Positions 21,890-32,702 of a stretch of DNA of 64,000 nt are shown here, in pieces (within the stretch, counting starts at the first letter, position 1; every line of letters starts with the position of its first letter). The translations under genes were made by a program, and so were the position numbers. The notes beneath the pieces were generated by a model. That model was not told where the DNA came from. It was given only the letters and a program-made list of their open reading frames with translations, and did not search any database. The stretch spans positions 3,844,001-3,908,000 of the forward strand of contig LR590463.1 in the NCBI GenBank assembly GCA_901472405.1, written 5' to 3'. Source of the stretch: Serratia rubidaea (GTDB lineage: Bacteria > Pseudomonadota > Gammaproteobacteria > Enterobacterales > Enterobacteriaceae).

Positions 21890-22807
21890 TTATTGTTCAT
21901 AGCGGAAACGATATTTTTCCTGCTCGCTGGCAGCACGCGCCAGGATCCATTGGCGAAAGGCGGCTATTTTACCCAGTTCTGCCTGGCTGTCATGACATAC
22001 CAGATAAAAAGCGTTTTTACTGACCAGAACATCATTAAACGGACATACCAGCCTGCCCGCTTCGATTTCCGTCTGCGCAATCACGTTGTTCACCAACGCA
22101 ATGCCCTGCCCGTGCACCGCCGCCTGCACCACCATCGCGCTATGGCTGAAAATCGGCCCCTGCTGCACATTAATATGCTGCAGCCCCAGTTGCCGGGTAT
22201 AGGCCAGCCAGTCGCGGCGTGAAGTATCATGCAGCAGCGTATGATTAGCCAGATCCTCCGGCGATTTTAACGCGCGCTCGCCGGTCAGCAGGCTGGGGGA
22301 ACACACCGGCAGCAGATATTCGGCATACAGGCGCTCCGCGCGCAGCCCCGGCCAGTTGCCGCGGCCATAGAAAATGGCGACGTCAACGTCATCGGCCAGT
22401 TTATCCTCTTCCCGGTCAACGGCTTGTATACGAACATCAATCCCCGGATAAGCTGAGTTAAAGCCAGACAGACGCGGCACCAGCCACTGAATGGCAAAAC
22501 TCGGCGGCAAACTGACCGTTAATGCGCCCTTGGCGCTGCGCGCCTGCAGCTTACGCGTCGCTTCATTGATCGAGGAGAATATCTCTTTGATATCCAGATA
22601 ATAACTCTGCCCCTCTTCGGTCAGCAGCAGGGAACGGTTGCGCCGGCGAAACAGTTTAAGGCCGAGGAAATCCTCCAGAGACTTGATCTGGTGGCTCACC
22701 GCAGCCTGGGTGACGAAAAGCTCTTCGGCCGCTTTGGTGAAACTGAGATGGCGGGCTGCCGCATCAAACACCCGCAGTGCATTAAGGGGCGGTAAACGTT
22801 TAGACAT
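21890..22807 (-). CDS. gcvA: Glycine cleavage transcriptional regulator GcvA
   Basis: LysR-type regulator that activates gcvTHP and the GcvB sRNA when glycine is high, and represses with GcvR when it is low. 305 residues, identical in length to E. coli. N-terminal HTH with LSFTKAAEELFVTQAAVSHQ (about 21-40); C-terminal periplasmic-binding-fold effector domain. Divergently placed from gcvB, as in E. coli, with 172 bases between that should carry the GcvA sites. Frame intact. Confidence 0.97.
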   Translation of the reverse strand: MSKRLPPLNALRVFDAAARHLSFTKAAEELFVTQAAVSHQIKSLEDFLGLKLFRRRNRSLLLTEEGQSYYLDIKEIFSSINEATRKLQARSAKGALTVSLPPSFAIQWLVPRLSGFNSAYPGIDVRIQAVDREEDKLADDVDVAIFYGRGNWPGLRAERLYAEYLLPVCSPSLLTGERALKSPEDLANHTLLHDTSRRDWLAYTRQLGLQHINVQQGPIFSHSAMVVQAAVHGQGIALVNNVIAQTEIEAGRLVCPFNDVLVSKNAFYLVCHDSQAELGKIAAFRQWILARAASEQEKYRFRYEQ

Positions 22808-22944
22808 TAATTAGCTACTTTTGTGTAACAAAATTACAACACAATCAACCCTAAAAGCAGGTTGCGTTGACAGACGCGCGTCAGCTCGCTTCCCACGCGC
22901 TTATTTCATTAGTTTTTTTTATCCGATGCATTATAAATTGTCCG

Positions 22945-22973
22945 TTGAGCAGACGCCAGCAAATACCTATAGT
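22945..22973 (+). promoter_or_regulatory. gcvB promoter
   Basis: TTGAGC (22945-22950), a 17-base spacer and TATAGT (22968-22973), placing the start at about 22980. Confidence 0.8.
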
Positions 22974-22979
22974 GGCGGC

Positions 22980-23180
22980 ACTTCCCGGGCCGGAACGAAA
23001 AGGGATTGGGTGTCGAGGACGCCGATGAACTTTTGGCTTGTGGTTGTGATGTTGTGTTTGCAAATTGTCCGGCGATTCCGGACATGGTAGCTAAGCTACT
23101 GTTTTTTCACTTCCTGTACATTTACCCTGTCTGTCCATAGTGATTTATGCAGCACCGCAAACATTGCGGTGCTTTTTTTT
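22980..23180 (+). ncRNA. gcvB: GcvB small RNA
   Basis: Hfq-dependent sRNA that represses many amino-acid and peptide transporters. Recognised by the 5' ACTTCC...GCCGGAACGAAAAG, a G/U-rich segment (about 23035-23070), the conserved stretch CACTTCCTGTACATTTACCC (23108-23127), and a terminator gcaccgcaa / ttgcggtgc with eight T. About 201 nt. The G/U-rich seed (ggttgtgatgttgtgtttgc) is shorter than I recall for E. coli, lacking one GTTGTTGTG-like unit. Divergent from gcvA. Confidence 0.95.
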
Positions 23181-23189
23181 GCCTGACGT

Positions 23190-23414
23190 TTACTGATCGG
23201 TTTCCGCCAGCTCTTTCACGTCGGCACGGTTAATCTGCTGCTCGACGCCGTTGGCATCTTTGTAGCTGATCATCCCGGTATCTTCATCAACCTGCGGCTT
23301 GCCGTCGGCGACAATGGTTCGCCCGTCGTTGGTGTGCATCACATAGTTACTGGAACAGGCAGCCAGCGTGAACGTCAACATCAGAGCAGAGATAACTGCG
23401 GCCGTCTTCTTCAT
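23190..23414 (-). CDS. ygdI: YgdI/YgdR-family lipoprotein YgdI
   Basis: 74-residue DUF903 lipoprotein. Signal peptide with lipobox LTLAACSS (Cys at about 20), then the SH3-like core NYVMHTNDGRTIVADGKPQ and ISYKDANGVEQQINRADV. ATG 23414 is preceded by AAGGAG; the open frame upstream is not conserved. Function unknown, probably outer-membrane attached. A second family member (ygdR) lies at 51.9 kb. Convergent with gcvB, 9 bases from its end. Confidence 0.93.
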   Translation of the reverse strand: MKKTAAVISALMLTFTLAACSSNYVMHTNDGRTIVADGKPQVDEDTGMISYKDANGVEQQINRADVKELAETDQ

Positions 23415-23597
23415 CTTGGACTCCTTGTAGATAAAAATGCTGTAAAAGACCTTTAGATACCTAAAGGCAAGGTTGCGCACCCGTAGAAACAGCATAACAA
23501 ACTCACACCGGAATGCCAGGCAAGCGCCGCAATGGACTTGTCAGTCGCGGCAAAATAGGACAGGATCGGCAGGTGTTCCGACCAATGATAATCCACT

Positions 23598-24800
23598 ATG
23601 TCGTCGTTTAATCCCTCAGTTTTCCGCCGCCAGTTTCCCGCAGTGGCGCAGCCCGGCGTTTATCTGGACAGCGCCGCCACCGCGCTGAAGCCGCAGGCGG
23701 TGATTGCCGCCACCCAGCAGTTTTACAGCAGCGACGCAGCCACCGTGCACCGCAGCCAGCATAAGGCGGCTCAGGATCTCACCGCCCGCTTTGAACAGAC
23801 GCGGCATCAGGCGGCAGCACTGATTAACGCCGCCGCCGAAGAGATTGTCTGGACGCGCGGCACCACCGAGGCAATTAATCTGGTGGCGCAAAGCTATGCG
23901 CGCCCGCGCCTGCAGCCCGGCGATGAGATCATCGTCAGCGAGGCGGAGCATCATGCCAACCTGATCCCCTGGCTGATGGTCGCGCAGCAGACCGGCGCCC
24001 GCGTGATAAAACTGCCGCTGGGGGCCGACCGGCTGCCCGACCTCACACAGCTGCCGGCGCTGCTGACAGCGCAAACCCGGCTGCTGGCGCTGGGCAGATG
24101 TCCAACGTTACCGGCGGCTGTCCGGAGCTGGCGCAGGCGATCGCACTGGCGCACGGCGTCGGCGCCAAAGTCATGATCGACGGCGCTCAGGGCATCGTGC
24201 ACTGTCCGGCGGACGTGCGGCGGTTAAACATCGACTTTTACGCCTTTTCCGGCCATAAGCTGTACGGCCCGACCGGCATCGGCGTGCTGTACGGCAAAAG
24301 CGAACTGCTGGCGCAGATGGCGCCGTGGCAAGGCGGCGGAAAAATGCTGACCCAGGCCTCGTTCGACGGCTTTGTCGCGCAAAAACCGCCTTACTGCTTT
24401 GAGGCCGGCACGCCGAATATCGCCGGCGTACTGGGTCTGGGCGCGGCGCTGAGCTGGCTGGAGGAGCAGGATCTGCCGGCGGCGGAAGCCTACGCCCGTC
24501 AGTTAACCGACGACGCCGAGCATCGGCTGGCGCAACTGACGGGCTTTCGCAGTTTCCGCTGTTCCGGCTCCAGCCTGCTGGCGTTCGATATCGCCGGTAT
24601 TCATCACAGCGATATCGTCCACGCTGCTGGCGGAACAAGGTATCGCGCTGCGCGCCGGGCAGCACTGCGCACAACCCCTGATGGCGGCGCTGGGCGTCAG
24701 CGGCACCCTGCGCGCATCGTTCGCCCCTTATAATACGCCGGAAGACGTCGACAGACTGGTCGACGCCATGGTGAATGCCGTCGACCTGCTGGCGGATTGA
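23598..24800 (+). CDS. csdA: Cysteine desulfurase CsdA (two indels)
   Basis: PLP enzyme that takes sulfur from cysteine and passes it to CsdE. The PLP Lys is in [14 protein letters not shown]; the catalytic Cys is in AGQHCAQPL near the C-terminus. Frame breaks: one G missing near 24090-24093 (LALG then QMSNVTGG), and one extra C near 24613-24616 (HHSDIV then TLLAEQG). They cancel, giving 400 residues ending at TGA 24798-24800, against 401 in E. coli. Next to csdE and tcdA, which together form a sulfur-transfer and tRNA ct6A system. Confidence 0.92.
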
Positions 24801-24823
24801 GATACAGCTATTTCGGAGACGCT

Positions 24824-25259
24824 ATGCTTGCCCCCCATCCCTTCGGCCGCGACATTACCGCTGCGGCCCTGACAGAAAAATTCGGCGCGCTGAAACAGTG
24901 GGAAGACCGCTATCGCCAGCTGGTGATGCTGGCGAAACAGCTGCCTGCGCTGCCGGAAACGCTGCGCAGCACGGAGATAGAGCTAAGCGGCTGTGAAAAC
25001 CGCGTCTGGTTAGGACATCAGTTGCTTGACGACCATCGCCTGCATTTTTTACGGCGACAGCGAAGGCCGCATTGTACGCGGCCTGCTGGCGGTGTTGTTA
25101 ACCGCCGTGGAAGGACAAACTCCGCAGCAGCTGCTGGCCGCCGATCCCCTGGCGCTGTTCGACACCCTGGGGCTGCGCGCCCAGCTCAGCGCCACCCGCG
25201 CCAGCGGTCTGGAAGCGCTGGCCGCGGCGGTCAAAGACATTGCCGCGCGTTATGCCTGA
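24824..25259 (+). CDS. csdE: Sulfur acceptor protein CsdE (one indel)
   Basis: SufE-like acceptor that takes persulfide from CsdA; active Cys in [13 protein letters not shown] (about 57). Start ATG 24824 with GGAGA upstream. One extra T in a run near 25045-25050 (six, five expected) breaks the frame after DDHRLHF; the rest, [22 protein letters not shown], is in the next frame. Restored length 144 residues (147 in E. coli). Its last 10 bases overlap the 3' end of tcdA on the other strand. Confidence 0.9.
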
Positions 25260-26057
25260 CGGGCGGCTTTCGCCATCATCTTTTTCAACGCATGGGAAAC
25301 GGCGACAAAGCCAAAGGTCGCGGTGACCATGGTCGCCGCGCCGAAGCCGGCGCTGCAGTCCATCCGCTTCGGCCCTTCCGCGGTGCTGCGCGACGCGCAC
25401 ACCGAACCGTCCGGCTGCGGATACACCAACGCTTCGCTGGAAAAAGACGCAGTCGATGCCCAGTTTGCCCTTGCTGTTTTTCACCACGTTGAAATCGTGT
25501 TTGAGCCGCTCGCGCAGCTTGGCCGCCAGCGGATCCTGAATGGTCTTGGCCAGATCCGCTACCTCAATGCGCGTCGGATCAATTTGCCCGCCGGCGCCGC
25601 CGGTGGTCACGACCGGGATCTTGAAGCGGCGGCAGTAGGCCAGCAGCGCCGCCTTCGGCCGCACGCTGTCGATGGCGTCGATCACATAGCTAAAGTCGTT
25701 GTCCAGCAGCTCCGCCACGTTATCCGGCGTAATAAAATCGTCGATGCAGGTTACCCGGCACTCCGGGTTAATCGCCAGAATACGCTCGGCCATCACTTCC
25801 GTCTTCGACTGGCCCACGTGGCCGCGCAGCGCATGGATCTGGCGGTTGGTATTGGTGACGCAGACATCATCCATATCAATCAGGGTAATGGCGCCGATGC
25901 CGGTGCGCGCCAGCGCCTCCGCCGCCCATGAGCCCACGCCGCCAATGCCAATCACGCAGACGTGCGCCCGGGCGAACAGCGCCAACGCCTGCTGGCCGTA
26001 CAAACGCGCCGTACCGCCAAAACGCTGCAGATAGGCTTCTGAATAGGGTGTGCTCAT
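25250..26057 (-). CDS. tcdA: tRNA threonylcarbamoyladenosine dehydratase TcdA (one indel)
   Basis: E1-like enzyme (CsdL) that cyclises t6A37 to ct6A in tRNA with ATP, working with CsdA-CsdE. Nucleotide loop [19 protein letters not shown] (about 37-55), and [15 protein letters not shown]. One extra T in a run near 25442-25446 (five, four expected) shifts the frame after GIDCVF. Undone, the protein continues [15 protein letters not shown] and ends at TAA 25252-25250, 268 residues, exactly the E. coli length. The uncorrected frame runs on through csdE to 25098, which is an artefact. Confidence 0.92.
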
Positions 26058-26089
26058 AACGCTGTAATTACCTTAATTATGCAAATGAT

Positions 26090-26112
26090 AAGGGCCGGAA
26101 AATCCGGCCCTT
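26090..26112 (-). terminator. mltA terminator
   Basis: Stem aagggccgga / tccggccctt with a three-base loop between mltA and tcdA; on the minus strand it is followed by ATCATTT. Confidence 0.7.
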
Positions 26113-26140
26113 GCGGGTTAGCGACGACGAACGTTAACCA

Positions 26141-27279
26141 TTAACGCGTCGCCAGCAGGCCCCCGCTCTGATTGACCTTCGGCTGATAGGCGCTGAACAG
26201 CGGCGCGCCGCTGCCGCCCTTCAATACCCACACCCGGCCATAGTGGTTGTAAAAACCGGCCGCGTGGCCGGCGTCCGGCCCAATCCCCTGGTAGATATCA
26301 AAGTGCTGGCCTTTAATTGCGCCGCCGACGTCCAACGCCACCATCAGGCGCATCTCATATTTTCCCGTGAATTTACCCTTGTTGTCCAGCAGTGGTACTT
26401 CCGCCAGCAGCGTGGTGCCGGCAGGAATCAGCGAGCGGTCAGACGCCACCGACGCCTTGGCAATCAGCGGCACCGCGCTGGCGCCTTTCACCGGCGCAAA
26501 GGATTCCGGACGGAAGAAGACAAAGGACGGGTTCTGCTCCAGCAGTTCACGCACTTCCGCCTCGCTGTGGCTGTCCGCCCACTTGCGGATCGCCTGCATC
26601 GACATATCCGCCTTAGCCACCTCGCCCCGGTCGATCAGCACCCGGCCAATGCTGCGGTAAGCATGGCCGTTTTTGCGCCGTAGCCGAAGAACACCAACGG
26701 CTGACCGTTGCCGAAGTCGACATAGCCGCTGCCCTGCACTTCCATCATAAAGTTGTCCATCAGCGAGTTGCTGTAGGCGATGATGTAGCGGTCATCCAGC
26801 GCGCCGTTATAAATGCCTGCGCGGCTCGGCAGACGGCCGCGCTTCGGCGGCATGCGGTACAGCGGATAGCGGAACTCGCCCTGCGGGGTGGCGCGCGCCT
26901 GCACCACTGGCGTGTAGTAACCGGTAAACTGTACGTTACCGTAGTTGTCCGCCCCTTCCATCTGGTAGGCGCTGAGGCCAAACTGGCTAAGCTGGCGGGT
27001 ATCGGCGCCGGAGGCCATCCAGCTCTTTACCGCCTGGTAGGTGTTGCTGTTACGGCTGAATAAAGAAGGAGACGCATATTGGATCTCCAGCAGCTGGTTG
27101 GCGTAATCATTGCCGTTCATCGGCACGCCGCGGGTGTTCGGCTGATTCACCAGCGCCAGCGGCTGCTCCAGCTGCCCGTCTTTATATTGCTGACCCCGGT
27201 CGGTCGGCTTTGACGAACAGCCCGCCAAGATTGCTATCACTAACCCGCCCAGCAGGTATTTACCCCAACGTCCTTTCAT
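26141..27279 (-). CDS. mltA: Membrane-bound lytic transglycosylase A (one indel)
   Basis: Outer-membrane lipoprotein that cleaves peptidoglycan glycan strands to 1,6-anhydro products. ATG 27279 (MKGRWGKYLLGGLVI) with lipobox ILAGCSS, Cys about 21. The MltA beta-barrel core includes GADNYGNVQFTGYYTPV; the 3D domain at the end includes ALDVGGAIKGQHFDIYQGIG with the catalytic Asp. One A is missing in the run at about 26670 (four seen, five expected), splitting GYGAKNGHAYRSIGRVLIDRG. Restored length 379 residues. Confidence 0.92.
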
Positions 27280-27531
27280 CGCGCGCTCTCTTAAAAAAAA
27301 ACAGGTGTGACTTTCACCCAAGACATTTCGAGGTGCAGACGGCGGGCCGCCCCATCGCGCATCTGCAGCTTGAAAAATAAAGGGGATACCGGCGAAAGAT
27401 AACAAACCACTTGGGAGAAAGGAATCGCTGCAATAAAAAATCCCTCGGCGCGCAGGGTGATGAAAAAGAAAGCAATGTGCGGACTAAATAAGCCAAAAAA
27501 CGGCTTTAGGCCGATTATCTGCAAAAAGGGG

Positions 27532-27559
27532 TTGCAACATAACGCATGGAGAGTATAGT
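27532..27559 (+). promoter_or_regulatory. Promoter of the tRNA-fMet cluster
   Basis: TTGCAA (27532-27537), a 16-base spacer and TATAGT (27554-27559), followed by a GC-rich discriminator (gcgc), typical of stable-RNA promoters under stringent control. The rest of the 27280-27531 gap shows no gene. Confidence 0.75.
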
Positions 27560-27573
27560 GCGCATCCATCGGA

Positions 27574-27650
<77 letters not shown>

Positions 27651-27712
27651 ACCGATGCTGTACCAGCGGCATCTTATTATGGGTTGGGTTCGAGAAAGAT
27701 GCGTTAAACGGA

Positions 27713-27789
<77 letters not shown>

Positions 27790-27821
27790 AACGACAGACA
27801 ACGCACAAGCATCAAGACGGA

Positions 27822-27898
<77 letters not shown>

Positions 27899-27919
27899 AA
27901 ATCAATTGATGACAATCGG

Positions 27920-27940
27920 CACCCTCAGGGGTGTTTTTTT
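27920..27940 (+). terminator. Terminator of the tRNA-fMet cluster
   Basis: Short stem caccc / gggtg, four-base loop, seven T. Confidence 0.85.
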
Positions 27941-27970
27941 GTATCTGAAATCCGCAAAACGCCAAAATCA

Positions 27971-29259
27971 TCACGCCGGGCCGCAGCCCAGCGCCCTGCT
28001 TTCCCGTTAGCGTCTCGCCCCCGCCGTTGGCGAAATAAGCCTTGATGCCTGCCAGTATGGATTCCGCAATCTGCTGCTGAAAACGGCTGGTACGCAGCTT
28101 ACGCTCTTCTTCCACGTTGCTGATAAATGCCGTCTCCACCAAAATGGAAGGAATGTCCGGCGCCTTCAGCACCGCAAAGCCGGCCTGATCGACACGGTTC
28201 TTATGCAGCCGGTTGATGCCGCCCATCCGATTCAGCACTTCCTTGCCAAACTTCAGACTGTCATTGATGGTCGCCGTCTGCACCAGATCGAACATGGTGT
28301 GGTCCAGGTAGCGGTCGCCGCTTTTACTGACGCCGCCAATCTGATCTGATTCGTTCTGCGTCTGCGCCAGATAGCGCGCCGCGGCGCTGGTCGCCCCTTT
28401 GGTCGACAGCGCAAACACCGACGAGCCGCGCGCCGCGCGGTTGGTAAAGGCATCGGCGTGGATGGAGACAAACAGATCGGCGCGCTGCTTGCGCGCTTTC
28501 GCCACCCGCACCTTCAGCGGAATGAAGACGTCTTCGTTGCGCGTCATAAAGACTTTCATATTCGGTTCGCGCTTGATCATCGTTCTCAGGCGGCGGGCAA
28601 TCTGCAGCACGATATCTTTCTCGCGCGTTTTGTACTTGCCGATCGCGCCGGATCCTCACCGCCATGCCCCGGGTCGAGCATAATGACGATCGGCCGGTCA
28701 GCCCGCCTTGCCGGTTTGCGGCGCTTGCGCCGGCGCCGGCAGCGTCCGTTCCAGATCGCCCTTGTTGTAATCTTCCAGCAATGCCAACAGCGGATCATAT
28801 TCATCATCCCCCGGCGCCGGCTTGCTGGGATACATATCCAGCACCAGACGGTTGCGGTATTCCGCAACCGCGCCAGGGGTGAACATGTGCGGGCTGACGC
28901 TTTGCTTCAGCTCCAGCACCAGACGTACGGTGTCTTTATCAAACTGGCGACGCGCGCCTGCTTCAGGTTGGGGTCGCTGTTTTGCACTTGAGAGGCAATG
29001 CCTTTTCAGCACGCTGTTTCAGCTGTACGCCTTCAATATCCACCACAATCCGGTCGGGATTGGTCAGCGCAAACTGTTTGTACTTTAGCGCCACGTTGGA
29101 CTCGAGCGTCACGCGCGTATAGGTAGATGAAGGCCAGACGCGCACCGCAATGACATGCGATGACGCGGCAAAACCGACACGGCTCACGCTCAGCAACCAG
29201 GTTGCGGTAACCCCCTGCAACAGACGACGGCGACCCAGATTGTGATTATCGTTTGACAT
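27971..29259 (-). CDS. amiC: N-acetylmuramoyl-L-alanine amidase AmiC (about six indels)
   Basis: Periplasmic zinc amidase that splits septal peptidoglycan, activated by NlpD. Starts [16 protein letters not shown], a twin-arginine export signal, then an AMIN domain (about 40-140) and the Amidase_3 domain: [18 protein letters not shown] and [10 protein letters not shown] carry the zinc ligands and catalytic Glu. Indels: two extra A near 29010-29020, a missing G near 28953, an extra G near 28697, a missing G near 28653, and probably an extra C near 27976. Undone, the product is about 428 residues ending GAGLRPA. Without the last correction the frame runs antisense through the terminator into the tRNA genes, to 27855. 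The exact 3' end is therefore inferred. Confidence 0.85.
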
Positions 29260-29439
29260 GCGGCTCCAACCAATAGCAGTAGACTAAAAAAACAGCAAAA
29301 TAGAGACAATGGCGAAAACTTTAACGAATCCATTCGGCGCTGTCATCAGAAAATCTTTTTATGGGTTTTCAATTTATTAACGATTTAACAGTGTTAGCGG
29401 GGAAAACAACGCAAATTCCCCCTTGCTATCGGCGGCAGA

Positions 29440-29478
29440 AAAGAATAAAAATACAAAAATACCGTATAAGTATTCACA
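29440..29478 (+). promoter_or_regulatory. Tandem ArgR operators upstream of argA
   Basis: Two ARG-box-like 18-base sites, 29440-29457 (core AGAATAAAAATACA, 12 of 14 to TGAATWWWWATTCA) and 29461-29478 (core CGTATAAGTATTCA, 11 of 14), separated by 3 bases. That spacing, 21 bases centre to centre, is the standard layout for one ArgR hexamer. They lie just before the argA start, as expected for arginine repression. Confidence 0.8.
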
Positions 29479-29489
29479 TGAGGTTTGCC

Positions 29490-30819
29490 GTGAAGGAACG
29501 TAGTACAGAGCTGGTTCAAGGATTCCGTCACTCAGTTCCCTATATCAACGCCCACCGCGGCAAGACATTCGTCGTGATGCTCGGTGGCGAGGCGATTGAG
29601 CATGAAAACTTTACTAATATCGTCAACGATATCGGGTTGCTGCACAGCCTGGGCATTCGCCTGGTGGTGGTCTACGGCGCGCGTCCGCAGATTGACGCCA
29701 ATCTGGCGCTGCATCATCTCGAGCCGACTTATCACAAGCATACCCGCGTGACCGATGCGCCGACGCTGGAGCTGGTCAAACAGGCGGCCGGCCTGTTGCA
29801 GCTGGATATCACCGCCGGCTGTCTATGAGCCTGAACAATACGCCGCTGCAGGGCGCGCATATCAATGTGGTCAGCGGGCAACTTTATTATCGCCCAGCAC
29901 TGGGCATTGCATGACGGCGTGGACTACCACCACAGCGGACGTAATCCGCCGTATTGATGAAGAGGCCATTCACCGCCAGCTGGACAGCGGCGCCATCGTG
30001 CTGATCGGCCCGGTGGCGGTCTCCGTCACCGGTGAAAGTTTCAACCTGACCTCTGAAGAGGTGGCGACCCAGCTGGCCAGCAAGCTGAAAGCGGAAAAGA
30101 TGATCGGCTTTTTGTTCTTCGCAAGGGGTGACCGATGCCGAGGGCGAAATCATCTCCGAGCTGTTCCCCAACGATGCGCAGAAACGCCTTGATGCGCTGG
30201 AGGAGAACGGCGACTACCACTCCGGCACCGTTCGTTTCCTGCGCGGCGCGGTCAAAGCCTGCCGCAGCGGCGTGCGGCGCTGCCACCTGATCAGCTATCA
30301 GGAAAGACGGCGCGCTGGTGCAGGAACTGTTCTCCCGCGACGGTATCGGTACGCAGATCGTGATGGAAAGCGCCGAGCAGGTGCGGCGGGCGACCATCAA
30401 TGATATCGGCGGCATTCTCGAGCTGATTCGCCCGCTGGAACAGCAGGGTATTCTGGTGCGCCGCTCACGCGAGCAGTTGGAGATGGAAATCGACAAGTTC
30501 ACCATTATTGAGCGCGATAACCTGACCATCGCCTGTGCGGCCCTCTACCCCTTCCCGGAAGAGAAGATTGGCGAGATTGGCCTGCGTGGCGGTGCATCCG
30601 GATTACCGCAGCTCATCGCGCGGCGAAATGCTGCTGCAGCGGGTGGAAAGCCAGGCGCGGCAGATGGGGCTGCAAAAACTGTTCGTGCTCACCACCCGCA
30701 GCATTCACTGGTTCCAGGAGCGCGGCTTCACGCCGGCGGAGGTGGACGTGCTGCCGATGCAGAAACAGGCGCTGTACAACTATCAGCGCCGCTCAAAAAT
30801 CCTGCTGGCCGACCTGTAA
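29490..30819 (+). CDS. argA: N-acetylglutamate synthase ArgA (six indels)
   Basis: First enzyme of arginine synthesis: acetyl-CoA plus glutamate to N-acetylglutamate, feedback-inhibited by arginine. GTG 29490 is the likely start ([15 protein letters not shown]), with TGAGG 7 bases upstream; the ATG at 29478 overlaps that site. Amino-acid-kinase domain ([26 protein letters not shown]) then a GNAT domain ([34 protein letters not shown]). Indels: a missing C near 29816; extra bases near 29876 (G), 29944 (A), 30112 (T), 30304 (A) and 30576 (T). Restored length 441 residues against 443 in E. coli. All five frames match the family, so this reads as error rather than decay. Confidence 0.9.
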
Positions 30820-30826
30820 ACCGTTA

Positions 30827-30847
30827 AGGGGCGCGGTTAGCGCCCCT
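30827..30847. terminator. Bidirectional hairpin between argA and recD
   Basis: Perfect stem aggggcgc / gcgcccct around ggtta, containing the recD stop codon; serves the convergent pair. Confidence 0.7.
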
Positions 30848-32702
30848 GTTCATCGCTCGCCAGCAGCCAGCGTTCGGCCAGCCCGCTGCGGCGCTGCGTC
30901 GGCGTACGTACGGCGCTCATCAAAACCTTATCGGCAGCGTACAGCGACAGCCGCTGACGCGCGCGGGTAATGGCGGTATACACCAGTTCCCGCGTCAGCA
31001 CCGGCAGATAATGGTTGGGCAGCACCAGCACCGTATGGTCAAACTCCGATCCCTGTGATTTATGCACCGTCATCGCATAGGCGGTTTCATGCGCCGGTAA
31101 GCGGCTTGGCTGCACCGATTTGATGCTGCCGTCCGGCAGTTGAAAGTGAACGCGCAATTCCCCTGCCGCATCCGGCAAGGCAATACCGATATCGCCGTTA
31201 AACAACCCCAGCGCGCTGTCGTTGCGGCCCGATCATCACCGGTCGCCCCCGATACCAACGCCCCGCGGCACCGGACGCACGCCGGATCAATCCTGCGCGC
31301 TGCAGGCCGGTTTCAATGCGTTCATTCAGCCCGCTGACGCCGAACGGGCCTTCCCGCAGGGCGCACAGCACCTGAAAACGCCCGAACGCATCCAGCACCT
31401 GCTGCGCATCAACGCCGGCGGCCACCTGCGTCAGGTAGTCGCGGTAGCCCGCCACGCAGGCATCCAGCAGCGCCTGATAGTCCACCGTCTCCGCCAGCGG
31501 ATAGCCGGCCACATCGTCAAAACGCCCGTCCAACGCCACGCGCGCGCCCCGGACATCGCCGGCGTTAACCGCGAACGCCAGCTGTCCAATGCCCGAGTTG
31601 GCGTCAAAACGGTAGCTTTTACGCAGCAGGCACAGGCTGTCGCGCACCGCCGCAGCCGCCTGCGCCGGCTGCCCCTGCAGCACGCAGCCGGTCAGCTGGC
31701 TGAGCTGCGCCGCACGCGCCTCGCTGTAGCCCTGCTCGGCAAAGCGGCAAATATCCCCAGCACCGCGCCCGCCTCCACCGAGGCCAGCTGATCGCGGTCG
31801 CCAAGGAAAATCACTCTGGCATGTGCGGGCAAGGCGGCGATCAGCCGCGCCATCATCGGTAAATCCACCATCGACGCCTCATCCACCACCAGCACGTCCA
31901 GATGCAGCGGATTACCGCGATGGTAACGCATGCGCTGGCTGTTCGGCTGCGCGCCCAACAGGCGGTGCAGCGTGGCGGCTTCGGAAGGAAACAGGCTCAG
32001 CTGCTGCGGCGTCAGCCCCAGCCGGCGGCTGGCGCTGCCGAGCGATTCGGTCAGGCGCGCCGCCGCTTTCCCGGTCGGCGCGGCGAGCTGAATGCGCAGC
32101 CGTTCACCATCGGCCAGCTGCACCAGCGCCGCCAGCAGTTTCGCCACCGTGGTGGTTTTGCCGGTGCCCGGCCCGCCGGAAATCACCGCAATGCGCCGCG
32201 TAGCGGCAACGGCGGCGGCGATTTTCTGCCAGTCCGGCGTCGCTTCCGCCTCGCCAAACAGGCGATCCAGGATCGGCCGTAAACGCTGTGGGTCGATAGG
32301 CTGCGGCGTATCCTCACTGCCGATAAAGTCCGCCACCTCGCCTTCGCTTTGCCACATGCGCTGCAGGTAGAGACGCTGCTGCTGCAGCACCAGCGGCGTC
32401 GGCAAGCTGCCGTCGCTGACCGCCAATGACGACAGCAGCAGGGCTCGCCACGCCTCAACGTCCGGCTGACCGGCGGCCCGCCAGACCGCCTGCGCCAGCT
32501 CAGGCTGGCGGGCGCCGAATAATGTCTCCGGCAGCAGTTGCTCCAACTGCAGACAGACGTGGCCGGCACCGGCTTCCGCGCTGAGGCAGGCCGCCGCCAG
32601 CAACATATCCGGCCGTTCCGGCCCGGCGACCACCTGGGCGAACTGCACGTCCAACGGACGCAGCACGCCAAGCGCGACCGCCTGTTGTAGTAGCTGCATC
32701 AT
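30837..32702 (-). CDS. recD: RecBCD subunit RecD (two indels)
   Basis: Fast 5'-3' helicase subunit of exonuclease V. Walker A loop [16 protein letters not shown] (about 172-187), DEAD-like [12 protein letters not shown], and the C-terminal helicase motif [20 protein letters not shown]. The start overlaps the recB stop (ATGATG over TGA). One G is missing near 31759 (GAVLG then DICRFAEQG) and one extra G lies near 31229 (VMIG then [14 protein letters not shown]). They cancel; restored length 621 residues, somewhat longer than the 608 of E. coli. Loss of RecD, if real, would leave a hyper-recombinogenic RecBC without Chi-regulated nuclease. Confidence 0.92.

Noticed and set aside
22821..23090. 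89-codon open frame across the gcvB promoter
   Set aside because: Covers the promoter and 5' half of a well-recognised sRNA; chance frame.
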